From NCBI GenBank assembly GCA_903894995.1, contig CAITSG010000211.1, positions 1 to 39,565 of the forward strand: DNA of 39,565 nucleotides, in the 5' to 3' direction. Below, in pieces: positions 10,573 to 19,236 of the stretch. The translations under genes and the position numbers were made by a program. Below the pieces are notes generated by a model. It did not search any database. It was not told where the DNA came from and was given only the letters and a program-made list of their open reading frames with translations. The DNA comes from an uncultured Burkholderiales bacterium. GTDB lineage: Bacteria > Pseudomonadota > Gammaproteobacteria > Burkholderiales > Burkholderiaceae_C. Each line of letters begins with the position of its first letter. The first letter of the stretch is position 1.

Positions 10573-11463
10573 TCAGGCGTGGCCGCCTTGGGACAACCAC
10601 CACACCAAAAGTTCAGAGCAATCTTTCCCATCCAGCCCGCTTTGGGCGGCCGCATCGAACTTTTCCAAAGCCAGTGCGGTCAAGGGCAGGCGCCTTCCAG
10701 TTGCCTGACCTTGGTCCAACATGGCTTGCATGTCCTTGCGCATGGTGGCCACATTCACTGTGACTTGATCGCTGGTTTGCTGATTCAAGGTTTTGGCAAT
10801 CATGTTGCCCCGAACCTTCAACATATTGGGTCCGCCTGAAGATTCAGACAAGATGTCAATCACCCTTTGGGGGTCGAGACCCAGGGGTTCAACCAAAGAC
10901 AAGGCCTCGCCCAAGGTTTGCCAATACACCATCAAAGGCAAGTTGACGGCCAATTTCATGGTGGCACCTGCACCGTGAGCGCCCACATGCTCGACACGTC
11001 GGCACACCACGTTCAGCAGTGCGTGGACCTTCTCCAAATCCTGCGCTTGCCCTCCCACAAAACCCAATAATTTGCCCTCTTTAGCAGGGCCCACGCTACC
11101 TCCGACAGGACACTCTAGAAAACAGGCATTGACGGCCAAAGCGCGCTGAGCCATCTCTTGGGGTTTAGCAGGACGAACGGTGCTCATGTCGATGAATGTC
11201 TTACCTTTGACCTGCCCGGCCAGCAACCCGGAATCCGAGCCATAAACCTGATCCAGAGCAGCCTCATTGGTCAACAAGGTGATGACCACATCCACCGACT
11301 CTGCCAAGGCTTTGGGTGTTGGTGCCCACTGAGCACCCAAATCAAGCAAGGACTGCGCCTTGGTGGGCGTTCGATTCCAGACCGTCACCGTGTATCCCTG
11401 TGCCAAAAGTCGTGAACCGATGGCTGATCCCATTTTGCCAATCCCGGCAATGCCAATGTGCAT
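10573..11463 (-). CDS. NAD(P)-dependent oxidoreductase, 3-hydroxyisobutyrate dehydrogenase family
   Basis: A 296-residue beta-hydroxyacid dehydrogenase-type enzyme. The N-terminal Rossmann domain has the dinucleotide motif GIAGIGKMG at 4-12. The substrate motif DMSTVRP is at 92-98, GGSVGPAKEGKL at 121-132, and the catalytic lysine is probably Lys170 in GAGATMKLAVN. The family includes 3-hydroxyisobutyrate, tartronate semialdehyde and glyoxylate/succinic semialdehyde reductases; the sequence alone does not choose between them. I placed the start at 11463, with a GGAG site upstream; the frame is open further upstream but that part is not family-like. It is convergent with the Bug gene. Confidence 0.9.
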   Translation of the reverse strand: MHIGIAGIGKMGSAIGSRLLAQGYTVTVWNRTPTKAQSLLDLGAQWAPTPKALAESVDVVITLLTNEAALDQVYGSDSGLLAGQVKGKTFIDMSTVRPAKPQEMAQRALAVNACFLECPVGGSVGPAKEGKLLGFVGGQAQDLEKVHALLNVVCRRVEHVGAHGAGATMKLAVNLPLMVYWQTLGEALSLVEPLGLDPQRVIDILSESSGGPNMLKVRGNMIAKTLNQQTSDQVTVNVATMRKDMQAMLDQGQATGRRLPLTALALEKFDAAAQSGLDGKDCSELLVWWLSQGGHA

Positions 11464-11669
11464 GTTTGTCTCCAGTTGTTGATGCGGACGTGTCGTTGAT
11501 ATTTTCATCCTTGTCGGCCGATGGTGCTGAAACAGAGGTCCTTGACGAACGCCCTGTTTGACGGCAATCAAGCAGCACAGCAAGCCCCATCGTGAACGCC
11601 ATCATTTACAAAAACGCGTTCAAGCATCATGATTTGAATAACTTGGTATTCATTCAATTTGGAGGCAGC

Positions 11670-12884
11670 TTGGAGCCTTTACTTTCACGTCCAACTTCCA
11701 CGAGCGCAGACGATGCCCCGGTCGTTAGCTACGTACAACAACTGCTCGAAAAAGCGGTCGCCATGAAAGCGTCTGATTTGCATTTTGAGCCCTACGAACA
11801 CCATTACCGCGTGCGCATGCGCATCGATGGTGAATTGCGCGAAATGGCCACCCCGCACATGGCACTCAAGGATCGATTGGCTTCCCGCTTGAAAGTCTTG
11901 TCGCGGCTGGACATTGCCGAAAAACGCTTACCCCAAGATGGGCGAATGAAACTTCACTTGGGCGATGGAAGATCACTTGATTTGCGCATCAGCACCCTGC
12001 CCACCTTGTTTGGTGAAAAATTGGTGGTTCGCATCTTGGATTCAGCACAAGCACAACTGGACCTGACACGACTGGGTTACGAACCCGAGGACTTGGCACG
12101 ACTGATTCAGGCCATCCGCGCGCCACACGGCATGGTGTTGGTTACCGGACCCACAGGCTCTGGCAAGACGCAATCCCTTTACGCATGTCTGAACATGCTC
12201 AACACATCAGAAGTGAACATTGCCACCGTTGAAGACCCTTGTGAAATCCAATTGGCGGGCATCAATCAGGTCAATGTCCAGGACAAACCAGGTTTAAGTT
12301 TTGCTGTGGCACTGCGTGCATTTTTAAGGCAAGACCCTGACATCTTGATGGTGGGTGAAATACGTGACCTTGAAACCGCTCACATTGCCGTGCAGGCCGC
12401 ACAAACCGGCCACTTGGTCCTTTCCACCTTGCACACCAACGATGCACCGGGAACACTTGTTCGCTTAAGAAACATGGGCCTGGCCCCTTACAACATCGCA
12501 GCCAGCGTGACCTTGATCACGGCACAGCGTCTGGTGCGTTGTTTGTGCGTGCATTGCAAACAAGCCACGCAGGTGCCCTCTGTTGTTTTGCATCAGGCAG
12601 GACTTGGCCTGGAATTCTTGCCCAACGAGCAAGTCGAAGTTTTCATACCGGTGGGGTGCGAGCATTGTCACAAAGGGTTTTCAGGCAGAACCGGCATCTT
12701 TCAGGTCATGCCTGTGAGTGCCGACATGCAAAACCTGGTGTTGGGCGATGCTGTGGGACAGGAAGTGGCCAGACTGGCTCAACGGGAAGGTGTGCCCAGC
12801 TTGCGCGTGGCCGGCCTGCGCAAGGTCCTGCAAGGCATCACCTCATTGGACGAGGTTTTGGCGGCCACAAGGGAGGAGACATGA
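11670..12884 (+). CDS. pilB: Type IV pilus assembly ATPase PilB/GspE-like, lacking N-terminal domain
   Basis: Hexameric secretion ATPase that would power pilin polymerisation. The core is intact: the N2 domain (ASDLHFEPYE), Walker A GPTGSGKT at residues 160-167, the aspartate box and Walker B DILMVGEIRD near 224-233, the HTND histidine box, and a CxxC...CxxC zinc site (Cys293, 296, 330, 333). The MshEN/N1 domain that normally precedes N2 is absent, leaving about 404 residues instead of about 570. A GGAGG site stands 4 bases before the TTG at 11670, my preferred start; the frame could also begin at GTG 11592 (430 residues) without reaching an N1 domain, since an in-frame stop lies at 11559. 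The stop overlaps pilC (ATGA). Confidence 0.88.
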   Translation: MEPLLSRPTSTSADDAPVVSYVQQLLEKAVAMKASDLHFEPYEHHYRVRMRIDGELREMATPHMALKDRLASRLKVLSRLDIAEKRLPQDGRMKLHLGDGRSLDLRISTLPTLFGEKLVVRILDSAQAQLDLTRLGYEPEDLARLIQAIRAPHGMVLVTGPTGSGKTQSLYACLNMLNTSEVNIATVEDPCEIQLAGINQVNVQDKPGLSFAVALRAFLRQDPDILMVGEIRDLETAHIAVQAAQTGHLVLSTLHTNDAPGTLVRLRNMGLAPYNIAASVTLITAQRLVRCLCVHCKQATQVPSVVLHQAGLGLEFLPNEQVEVFIPVGCEHCHKGFSGRTGIFQVMPVSADMQNLVLGDAVGQEVARLAQREGVPSLRVAGLRKVLQGITSLDEVLAATREET

Positions 12885-14095
12885 ACCCAGACCCCAGTGT
12901 TCGCAAGACACCCTGCTTTGCCTGGAAGGGACAAAACGCCCAAGGCCAATCTCAGCAAGGCAAGCTTCATGCACTCAATGCTGATTTGGCCCGTGCTCAC
13001 TTGCGAAGACAAGGTCTGCAACATGTACAAGTGAACCGTCTTTGGTGGGACTCGACACCCAAGGTGCGACCCAAAGACTTGTCTGCCATGACGCGCCAAT
13101 TGGCAGCCTTGTTGCGCGCCGGTGTTCCATTGCTGCAGTCGCTGACCATGCTGTGTCGCAGCATGACTTCACAAGGCCTGCTTGAAACCATGAATGAAGT
13201 GCAAGGAGATGTGGAGGCAGGACTGAGCCTGCATGCCGCTTTGGCCAAACACCCCCAACACTTCAGCGGTTTGTATGTGCACATGGTGCAAGCGGGTGAA
13301 TCCGCCGGCATCCTCGACGTGATGATGGAACGCTTGTCACTGACGCTGGAAAAAAACGAAGCGCTGCGCTCCAAAATCCGTTCTGCGCTGATGTACCCCA
13401 GTGCAGTTTTGTCGGTCGCCGTGGGAATCTTGGTGATGATCTTGGTGTTTGTGGTGCCTGTTTTCCAAGACGTTTTCAAATCTTTCGGTGCCGAATTACC
13501 TTGGGCCACCCAAATTGTGGTGAGCTTGAGCGATGCCCTTGTTCAGTCTGGTCCCTTGTTATTGATCGCCTTGATTCTGGCATTCTGGTTTTTGCAAAGG
13601 CCAAGCCAAACCCGTGATCTCTGGCGTCAATGGTTGGCCAGATGGTTGCTGCGATGGCCTGTTGTAGGCCCGCTGATCACCACTTCGGTGGTCGCGCGCT
13701 GGGGTCAAACCCTCTCAGCCTTGCTGTCTGCAGGCGTACCCCTGACGGAAGCTTTAGGACCCACCGCACAAGCTTGCGATCATCCGGTTTTTACCCGATG
13801 GACACTGCAATTTCAGCGCCGCGTGGCTCAGGGCGGCAGTTTGAGTGAGGCCATGGGGCAAAATCGACGTTTTCCCTCGATGATTGTTCAACTTTGCGCA
13901 ATCGGTGAAGAAACCGGCTCTCTTGACAGCTTGCTGGCCAGGGCCGCATCCCTCATGGAAACCGAAATGGATGATCAGGTCAATGGTCTGTCCAGCCTTC
14001 TGGAGCCGCTGATCATTGTGGTGTTGGGGGGGTTTATTGGTGCCATTTTGGTAGCCATGTATTTGCCTATTTTTCGACTGGGTCAGGCTTTCTGA
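12881..14095 (+). CDS. pilC: Type IV pilus inner-membrane platform protein PilC (GspF family)
   Basis: Polytopic platform protein on which PilB acts to extract pilin from the membrane. The 404-residue length is normal for PilC. Two T2SSF repeats are visible, each starting with a cytoplasmic helical bundle (MTRQLAALLRAGVPLLQSL near residue 67; RWGQTLSALLSAGVPLTEAL near 270) and ending near hydrophobic helices (VLSVAVGILVMILVFVVPVF, and a final IIVVLGGFIGAILVAMYLPIF). GEETGSL in the second repeat is typical. The ATG at 12881 overlaps the pilB stop and has a GGAGG-like site (GGGAGGAG), so the two are translationally coupled. Confidence 0.94.
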   Translation: MNPDPSVRKTPCFAWKGQNAQGQSQQGKLHALNADLARAHLRRQGLQHVQVNRLWWDSTPKVRPKDLSAMTRQLAALLRAGVPLLQSLTMLCRSMTSQGLLETMNEVQGDVEAGLSLHAALAKHPQHFSGLYVHMVQAGESAGILDVMMERLSLTLEKNEALRSKIRSALMYPSAVLSVAVGILVMILVFVVPVFQDVFKSFGAELPWATQIVVSLSDALVQSGPLLLIALILAFWFLQRPSQTRDLWRQWLARWLLRWPVVGPLITTSVVARWGQTLSALLSAGVPLTEALGPTAQACDHPVFTRWTLQFQRRVAQGGSLSEAMGQNRRFPSMIVQLCAIGEETGSLDSLLARAASLMETEMDDQVNGLSSLLEPLIIVVLGGFIGAILVAMYLPIFRLGQAF

Positions 14096-14096
14096 A

Positions 14097-14930
14097 ATGA
14101 ACAATGCATTTTTGACACTGTTTTTGCCTGTTTTACTGGGTCTGGTTGTAGGCAGCTTTTTGAATGTAGTGATCCACCGACTGCCGCGAATGATGCAGGC
14201 CCAATGGGATGCAGAAGTCAGCCGCATGTCCAATCAGCCTGTCCCCGCAAATCCACCCACCTACAACCTGGCTTGGCCAGGCTCACACTGCCCCAAATGC
14301 CAACATGATCTGCGGTGGTATGACAACATCCCTGTCCTGAGCTATCTGCTGCTCAAGGGCCGTTGCCGATACTGCAACTCACGCATTGGATGGCGTTATT
14401 TGGGCGTGGAGTGTTTGACAGGCTTTTTGTTTACCTGGGCCTTCATGCACCACGGGTTCGGGGTTGAAGCTTTGGTTTGGTGCGGATTTTCAGCCGCACT
14501 GATCGCTTTGGCAGCCATTGACGCAGACACCACCTTTTTGCCTGATGCCATCACCCAACCCTTGCTTTGGTCGGGATTACTGATGAGCAGTTTGGGTTGC
14601 ACGGGCATTTCTCTGAGCATGTCTTTGTGGGGTGCCTGTGCAGGCTATCTTTTGTTGTGGCTCGTCCTGCACTTGTTCAAATGGATCACAGGCAAAGTAG
14701 GCATGGGAGAAGGCGATCTCAAACTGCTCGCCGCTTTAGGAGCCTGGCTGGGTTGGCCCGCTTTGCTTTCCTTGGTATTGATTTCCTCCATCACCGGTGC
14801 ATTGGTCGGCATTTGGTTAAAGTCTCGGAAACAACTATCTCCAGAGGGATACCTGCCATTTGGACCCTTTCTGGTTTTTGCTGGCTTTTGGGGGATGGTT
14901 TTTGGCCCCTTGCCCAGTTTTCAGATCTGA
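14097..14930 (+). CDS. pilD: Prepilin peptidase/N-methyltransferase PilD
   Basis: Membrane aspartyl protease that removes prepilin leader peptides and methylates the new N-terminus. The 277-residue protein begins with a membrane helix and GSFLNVVIHRLP (19-30), then the cytosolic methyltransferase-linked loop with four zinc cysteines (Cys65, 68, 90, 93). The catalytic aspartates lie in AIDADTTFLPD (140-150) and in GEGDLK (Asp207). It starts one base after the pilC stop. A complete enzyme is encoded although no pilin gene lies in the window. Confidence 0.96.
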   Translation: MNNAFLTLFLPVLLGLVVGSFLNVVIHRLPRMMQAQWDAEVSRMSNQPVPANPPTYNLAWPGSHCPKCQHDLRWYDNIPVLSYLLLKGRCRYCNSRIGWRYLGVECLTGFLFTWAFMHHGFGVEALVWCGFSAALIALAAIDADTTFLPDAITQPLLWSGLLMSSLGCTGISLSMSLWGACAGYLLLWLVLHLFKWITGKVGMGEGDLKLLAALGAWLGWPALLSLVLISSITGALVGIWLKSRKQLSPEGYLPFGPFLVFAGFWGMVFGPLPSFQI

Positions 14931-14936
14931 ACATGT

Positions 14937-15554
14937 ATGACAACTCAACGCGTATGGCGCATTGGCCTGACAGGCGGCATTGGCAGTGGCAAAAGCACTG
15001 TGGCAAGCCTTTGGGCAAGTTTGGGGGCAACAGTCATAGACGCTGACGCCATTTCCCGAGACTTAACGGCTCCTCAGGGGCGTGCAATGGACGCCATTGA
15101 GCAAACATTTGGACCTGGCATGGTCGGTCCAGACGGAGCCATGAACCGGCAAGCCATGCGTGAACTTGTCTTTAAAGATCCGAATGCCAAAAGACAACTC
15201 GAACTCATCATCCATCCTTTGGTCAGTCAAATCACCTCAGAACAAACTCAGGCAGCGCTGATCCAAGGCCAGCGATGCTTGATTTTTGATGTTCCCCTGT
15301 TGGTTGAATCGGGTGAACGGTGGCGTCGTCAAGTGGACCGTGTTGTGGTGATCGATTGCGACGAGGACACCCAATGTGAAAGGGTGATGATCAGAAATAG
15401 CCTGAACACCCAAGAGGTGAAACGGATCATCCAGCATCAGGCTTCGCGAACGCAAAGGTTGGCTTGTGCCGACGTGGTTATTTTCAACCAAGGTTTGTCT
15501 TTGTATCAATTAGAAATTCAAGTCACTCAAGTGGCCGCTGACTTCGGGCTATGA
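14937..15554 (+). CDS. coaE: Dephospho-CoA kinase
   Basis: Last step of coenzyme A synthesis: phosphorylates the ribose 3'-hydroxyl of dephospho-CoA with ATP. The 205-residue P-loop kinase has GGIGSGKS at 13-20, the DADAISR acceptor-site motif near 35-41, IFDVPLLVESG near 115-125, and the lid segment with IIQHQASR. It follows pilD by 6 bases in what looks like one operon, the usual order in pseudomonads and betaproteobacteria. Confidence 0.96.
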   Translation: MTTQRVWRIGLTGGIGSGKSTVASLWASLGATVIDADAISRDLTAPQGRAMDAIEQTFGPGMVGPDGAMNRQAMRELVFKDPNAKRQLELIIHPLVSQITSEQTQAALIQGQRCLIFDVPLLVESGERWRRQVDRVVVIDCDEDTQCERVMIRNSLNTQEVKRIIQHQASRTQRLACADVVIFNQGLSLYQLEIQVTQVAADFGL

Positions 15555-15576
15555 TTATGGAACTGGAAAATGCTGC

Positions 15577-16332
15577 GTGATACTGTACGAATATCCCTTC
15601 AACGAGCGCATTCGCACCTATTTGCGACTGCATCAGCTCTTTAACCGATTGAGTCAGCTGACTCAGCGGGTGGAGTCCGTCGACCATCACTTTGCGCTGA
15701 CCACCCTGTTTGAAATCATGGAGGTGGGTTCACGATCTGAACTCAAATCGGACGTTTTGAAGGATTTAGAGCGACAAAAGCAGCTCTACGGCAGCTACAG
15801 AGGCAACCCAGCCATTTCAGAAAAAGCACTTGACCAATTGATTGCTCAACTTGACGAGCTTTTCGACTCTCTGAACCAAGTGAACGGAAAAATTGGCCAA
15901 AGCCTCACAGAAAGTGATTTCTTAATGGCTTTGCGCAGTCGTGTTGTCATCCCGGGGGGGACCTGCGAATTTGACTTGCCAGCCTATCATGCTTGGCAAC
16001 ACCACGATGCCAACAGCCGATCAGCCAATCTGAATGCCTGGGCTGCCCCGTTCGCACCGCTGTCCAACGCGATTCAAATGTTGCTTCAAATGCTGCGCGA
16101 ATCAGGCACCAACCAAAAGGTCATGGCACCGTTGGGCCAATTGCAGCAAAACTTGCCTCAAGGTCGCACCTACCAACTTTTGCGACTGAAAATCGACTCA
16201 TCGATGGGTATCACACCCGAAATCAGCTGCAACCGATTGCTCGTGGTAATCCGCATGATGCGACAGCAAAGCGACGGTAAACTGGTGGCGACAACAGAAG
16301 ATGTCCCTTTTGAAATGTCCTTGTGCGCATGA
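15577..16332 (+). CDS. zapD: Cell division protein ZapD (YacF)
   Basis: Cytosolic factor that cross-links FtsZ filaments and stabilises the Z ring. The 251-residue protein is nearly all alpha-helical at the N-terminus (LYEYPFNERIRTYLRLHQLF, a strong family signature) followed by a beta-rich C-terminal domain. It begins with a GTG at 15577, 22 bases after coaE. The neighbourhood coaE-zapD-yacG is the one the family is known for. Its stop overlaps the yacG start. Confidence 0.95.
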   Translation: MILYEYPFNERIRTYLRLHQLFNRLSQLTQRVESVDHHFALTTLFEIMEVGSRSELKSDVLKDLERQKQLYGSYRGNPAISEKALDQLIAQLDELFDSLNQVNGKIGQSLTESDFLMALRSRVVIPGGTCEFDLPAYHAWQHHDANSRSANLNAWAAPFAPLSNAIQMLLQMLRESGTNQKVMAPLGQLQQNLPQGRTYQLLRLKIDSSMGITPEISCNRLLVVIRMMRQQSDGKLVATTEDVPFEMSLCA

Positions 16333-16544
16333 GCAACTCAGAAAGACCTGAAATGTTGACTGCCCGCAAAGTGCGATGCCCTGCCTGCGCTGGGCAAAGC
16401 CTTTACAGCCAAACCAACCCTTATCGCCCATTTTGCAGCGCACGCTGCAAAGGTCATGACTTGGGGGCTTGGGCCAACGAAGAATTCAAACTGCCCGACA
16501 ACACCCCGCCTGACGAGACTTTGGGTGACTCGCGCTTGCACTGA
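16329..16544 (+). CDS. yacG: DNA gyrase inhibitor YacG (zinc protein)
   Basis: A 71-residue zinc-binding protein. E. coli YacG binds GyrB and inhibits gyrase. The CxxC...CxxxC zinc site is complete (Cys17, 20, 36, 40), with the family pattern PFCSARCKGHDLGAWANEE. I chose the ATG at 16329, which overlaps the zapD stop (ATGA); a shorter start at residue 9 of this frame is possible. It is convergent with mutT. Confidence 0.93.
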   Translation: MSNSERPEMLTARKVRCPACAGQSLYSQTNPYRPFCSARCKGHDLGAWANEEFKLPDNTPPDETLGDSRLH

Positions 16545-16565
16545 GCCGACCGGTTCCTTCGGTGA

Positions 16566-17045
16566 TCAACCGTGGGTCGCACCAATGAAACTGCGCTCTT
16601 GGGCTATCCACCCCAAAACAGGCACTGTGCCCGGCAGCACAGGCACCACGGTCACAGGCAAAGTCTGCCATGCGTGCGATTGCGCTTCGCGCATTTGCAG
16701 CTCACCCTGCCAGTCCCATACCTTGCAAAAGTGCAATCGCACCAAAGCGTGTGGGTAATCAACCATCTGCGTTTTCCAGACCTGCGCTTGCCCGATGGTG
16801 ATGCCCAGCTCTTCTTGCAATTCACGGCGCAGCGCTTGCTCAACCGATTCGCCCTCCTCCAGCTTGCCGCCGGGAAACTCCCAATAGCCCGCATACACCT
16901 TGTCATCTGGGCGCGAGGTCAGCAAGAACTCTTCGCCCTGCATCAGCACACCCACGGCCACATTCACCACGGCCCGCTCAGCCTGACCTGCAGTCAGGTC
17001 TTGCCGCTCACGCTCACCATCGGCGACCAGCAGCTCCTGGCTCAT
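16566..17045 (-). CDS. mutT: MutT-type Nudix hydrolase (8-oxo-dGTP diphosphatase)
   Basis: Predicted to hydrolyse 8-oxo-dGTP and so prevent A:T to C:G transversions. The 159-residue protein has a Nudix box at residues 60-82 (G60, E66, R74, E75, E78, E79, G81) preceded by YAGYWEFPGGK, the hallmark of the MutT group. The ATG at 17045 overlaps the stop of the upstream ATPase gene (ATGA), which fixes the start; the open frame upstream is not coding. The substrate assignment is by family and could be another nucleotide. Confidence 0.87.
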   Translation of the reverse strand: MSQELLVADGERERQDLTAGQAERAVVNVAVGVLMQGEEFLLTSRPDDKVYAGYWEFPGGKLEEGESVEQALRRELQEELGITIGQAQVWKTQMVDYPHALVRLHFCKVWDWQGELQMREAQSHAWQTLPVTVVPVLPGTVPVLGWIAQERSFIGATHG

Positions 17046-17932
17046 GGCTGAGTGGCTTGGCGGCCCATCATGTCCCGCGCGAACTGATACGCTACACGGC
17101 CGCTGCGCGAACCACGCTCCAAAGCCCACAGCAGCGCGTCGGGGCGGGCAGCTTCGATTTGCGAGGACGTGGCACCCAAAGCGCTGAGCCACTGGCCTGC
17201 AATGGTCAAGTACTCGTCTTGTGAGAAGGGGTAGAAACTGATCCACAGGCCAAAGCGCTCAGACAAAGAAATCTTTTCTTCTACGCCTTCACCCGGGTGC
17301 ACCTCGCCGTCGTCGGTGTGCTTGTAGGTGAGGTTCTCGCTCATGTACTCGGGCAGCAGGTGGCGGCGGTTGCTGGTGGCGTAAACCAGCACATTGGGGG
17401 TCGAGGCCGCCACTGTGCCATCCAAAATCGACTTGAGTGCCTTGTAGCCCGGCTCGCCGTCTTCAAAGCTCAGGTCATCGCAATAGACCACGAACTTTTC
17501 AGGGCGGCTCGCCACCACTTCGATGATGTCAGGCAAGTCGGTCAGGTCTTCCTTGTCTACTTCAATCAGGCGCAGGCCTTGCGATGCGTAGGTGTTCAGG
17601 CAGGCCTTGATGAGCGAGGATTTTCCAGTGCCGCGTGCGCCCGTGAGCAGCACATTGTTGGCCGGACGGCCGTGCACAAACTGCTCGGTGTTGCGCTGCA
17701 GCTTTTCTTTTTGGTCGTCGATTTCTTTGAGGTCATCGAGCGTCATGGCTGCCACATGGCGCACCGGCTCCAACACGCCATGGCCAGACGAGCGCTTGCG
17801 GTAACGCCAGGCAATCGCTTGCGTCCAGTCGGGGGCAGAAAGAGGTTGGGGCAAGACCGATTCGATGCGGTCCACCAACTGACTGACTTTGGCCAGCAGT
17901 TGGTCCATCGCAGAAGTGGATGGTGAATTCAT
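17042..17932 (-). CDS. DUF815 AAA+-type ATP-binding protein
   Basis: A 296-residue P-loop ATPase of the DUF815 family, whose cellular role is not established. Walker A GARGTGKS is at 98-105, and a Walker B-like strand [11 protein letters not shown] near 147-157. The sensor region [17 protein letters not shown] and an [12 protein letters not shown] segment follow, as is typical for this family. The start at 17932 overlaps the argJ stop and its own stop overlaps mutT, so three proteins are read in a tightly coupled chain. Function cannot be assigned beyond nucleotide binding. Confidence 0.9.
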   Translation of the reverse strand: MNSPSTSAMDQLLAKVSQLVDRIESVLPQPLSAPDWTQAIAWRYRKRSSGHGVLEPVRHVAAMTLDDLKEIDDQKEKLQRNTEQFVHGRPANNVLLTGARGTGKSSLIKACLNTYASQGLRLIEVDKEDLTDLPDIIEVVASRPEKFVVYCDDLSFEDGEPGYKALKSILDGTVAASTPNVLVYATSNRRHLLPEYMSENLTYKHTDDGEVHPGEGVEEKISLSERFGLWISFYPFSQDEYLTIAGQWLSALGATSSQIEAARPDALLWALERGSRSGRVAYQFARDMMGRQATQP

Positions 17933-19158
17933 GAACGGTAGTCCGCGTTGATGGTGACGTAATCGTGGCTCAGGTCGCAGGTCCACACGGTGTCGCTGGC
18001 CGTGCCGCGGCCCAGTCCCACACGCACGGTGATTTCGCTGCCTTTCATGACGCGCTGGCCGTCTTCCTCGCGGTACTCGGCGCGGCGGCCGCCTTGAGAG
18101 ACCACATGCACATCGTCCAGGTGCAGCTCGATCAGGCCCTGGTCCAGGTCTTCAATACCGGCGTAACCCACGGCCGCCAGAATTCGGCCCAGGTTAGGGT
18201 CACTGGCAAAAAAAGCGGTTTTGACCAATGGCGAATGCGCAATCGCATAAGCCACTTGAAGGCATTCCTCGCCCGTGCGGCCGCCTTCGACCTGCACTGT
18301 GATGAACTTGGTCGCACCCTCGCCATCGCGCACGATGGCGTGCGCCAGTTGGCGGGCCACTTGCATCAAGCCTTGCACCAAGGTCTGGCCGTCTGCGCTG
18401 TCCAACGAAGTGATCTGAGCGTTGCCCGCCTTGTGCGTGGCGATCAGGATGAAGGAGTCGTTGGTCGAGGTGTCACCATCGATGGTGATGCGGTTGAACG
18501 AACCATCGGCCAGCTGCTTGGCCAGCACAGGCAGCAAGGCCGAATCAATGCATGCGTCCGTGGCCACAAAGCCGAGCATCGTGGCCATGTTGGGGCGGAT
18601 CATGCCTGCGCCCTTGCTGATGCCAGTGATGCTCACGGTCTTTCCGCCCACTTGCACTTGCACGCTGGCCGCTTTGGGCACAGTGTCGGTGGTCATGATG
18701 CCTTCGGCCGCCGTGGCCCATTTGGCGGCTTGCGCGTCGGCCAGAGCAGCAGGCAGGCACGCCACGATGCGGTCCACGGGCAGCGGCTCCATGATCACGC
18801 CGGTCGAAAACGGCAGCACTTGTGTTGGGGCGCATTGCAGCAGTGCGGCCAAAGCCTCGCACGTCTGGCGAGCATGGGCCAAGCCCGCTGTGCCTGTGCC
18901 CGCGTTGGCATTGCCCGTGTTGATCACCAAAGCCCGCACGGCACTTCCAGCAACCAAGTGCTCACGGCAGACCTGCACAGGAGCGGCGCAAAAGCGGTTG
19001 CGCGTGAACACACCTGCCACGCTGGCACCGTCGTCCAGCAAGAACACCGTGAGGTCTTTGCGGTTGGCTTTGCGCACACCCGCTTGGGCGATGCCGATGC
19101 GCACGCCCGCGATGGGGCTCAGTTGTTCGGGGTCCAGTGGGGGCAAATTCACGGGCAT
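17929..19158 (-). CDS. argJ: Bifunctional ornithine acetyltransferase / N-acetylglutamate synthase
   Basis: Recycles the acetyl group from N-acetylornithine to glutamate in arginine synthesis; some ArgJ proteins can also use acetyl-CoA. The precursor cuts itself before a conserved threonine that becomes the nucleophile of the beta subunit: here Thr193 in [16 protein letters not shown] just before it and the GDTSTND motif after it are also conserved. The 409-residue length is normal. It lies 78 bases after secA on the same strand, behind a terminator, and overlaps the DUF815 gene. Confidence 0.96.
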   Translation of the reverse strand: MPVNLPPLDPEQLSPIAGVRIGIAQAGVRKANRKDLTVFLLDDGASVAGVFTRNRFCAAPVQVCREHLVAGSAVRALVINTGNANAGTGTAGLAHARQTCEALAALLQCAPTQVLPFSTGVIMEPLPVDRIVACLPAALADAQAAKWATAAEGIMTTDTVPKAASVQVQVGGKTVSITGISKGAGMIRPNMATMLGFVATDACIDSALLPVLAKQLADGSFNRITIDGDTSTNDSFILIATHKAGNAQITSLDSADGQTLVQGLMQVARQLAHAIVRDGEGATKFITVQVEGGRTGEECLQVAYAIAHSPLVKTAFFASDPNLGRILAAVGYAGIEDLDQGLIELHLDDVHVVSQGGRRAEYREEDGQRVMKGSEITVRVGLGRGTASDTVWTCDLSHDYVTINADYRS

Positions 19159-19200
19159 GAAGATCTTTCAAACAAATGGGATACACACAACATCAACGTC

Positions 19201-19222
19201 AAAACGGACCGAAGTCCGTTTT
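19201..19222 (-). terminator. Rho-independent terminator downstream of secA
   Basis: Perfect 9-bp inverted repeat, AAAACGGAC (19201-19209) and GTCCGTTTT (19214-19222). On the minus strand the loop is TTCG, a stable UUCG tetraloop in RNA, and the stem ends in TTTT. It sits 14 bases past the secA stop and before argJ. Confidence 0.82.
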
Positions 19223-19236
19223 CGGAGCTCATTTGA

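Noticed and set aside
17965-19236. 423-codon plus-strand frame opposite argJ
   Set aside because: Shadow frame; argJ has the self-cleavage threonine motif and correct length on the minus strand.
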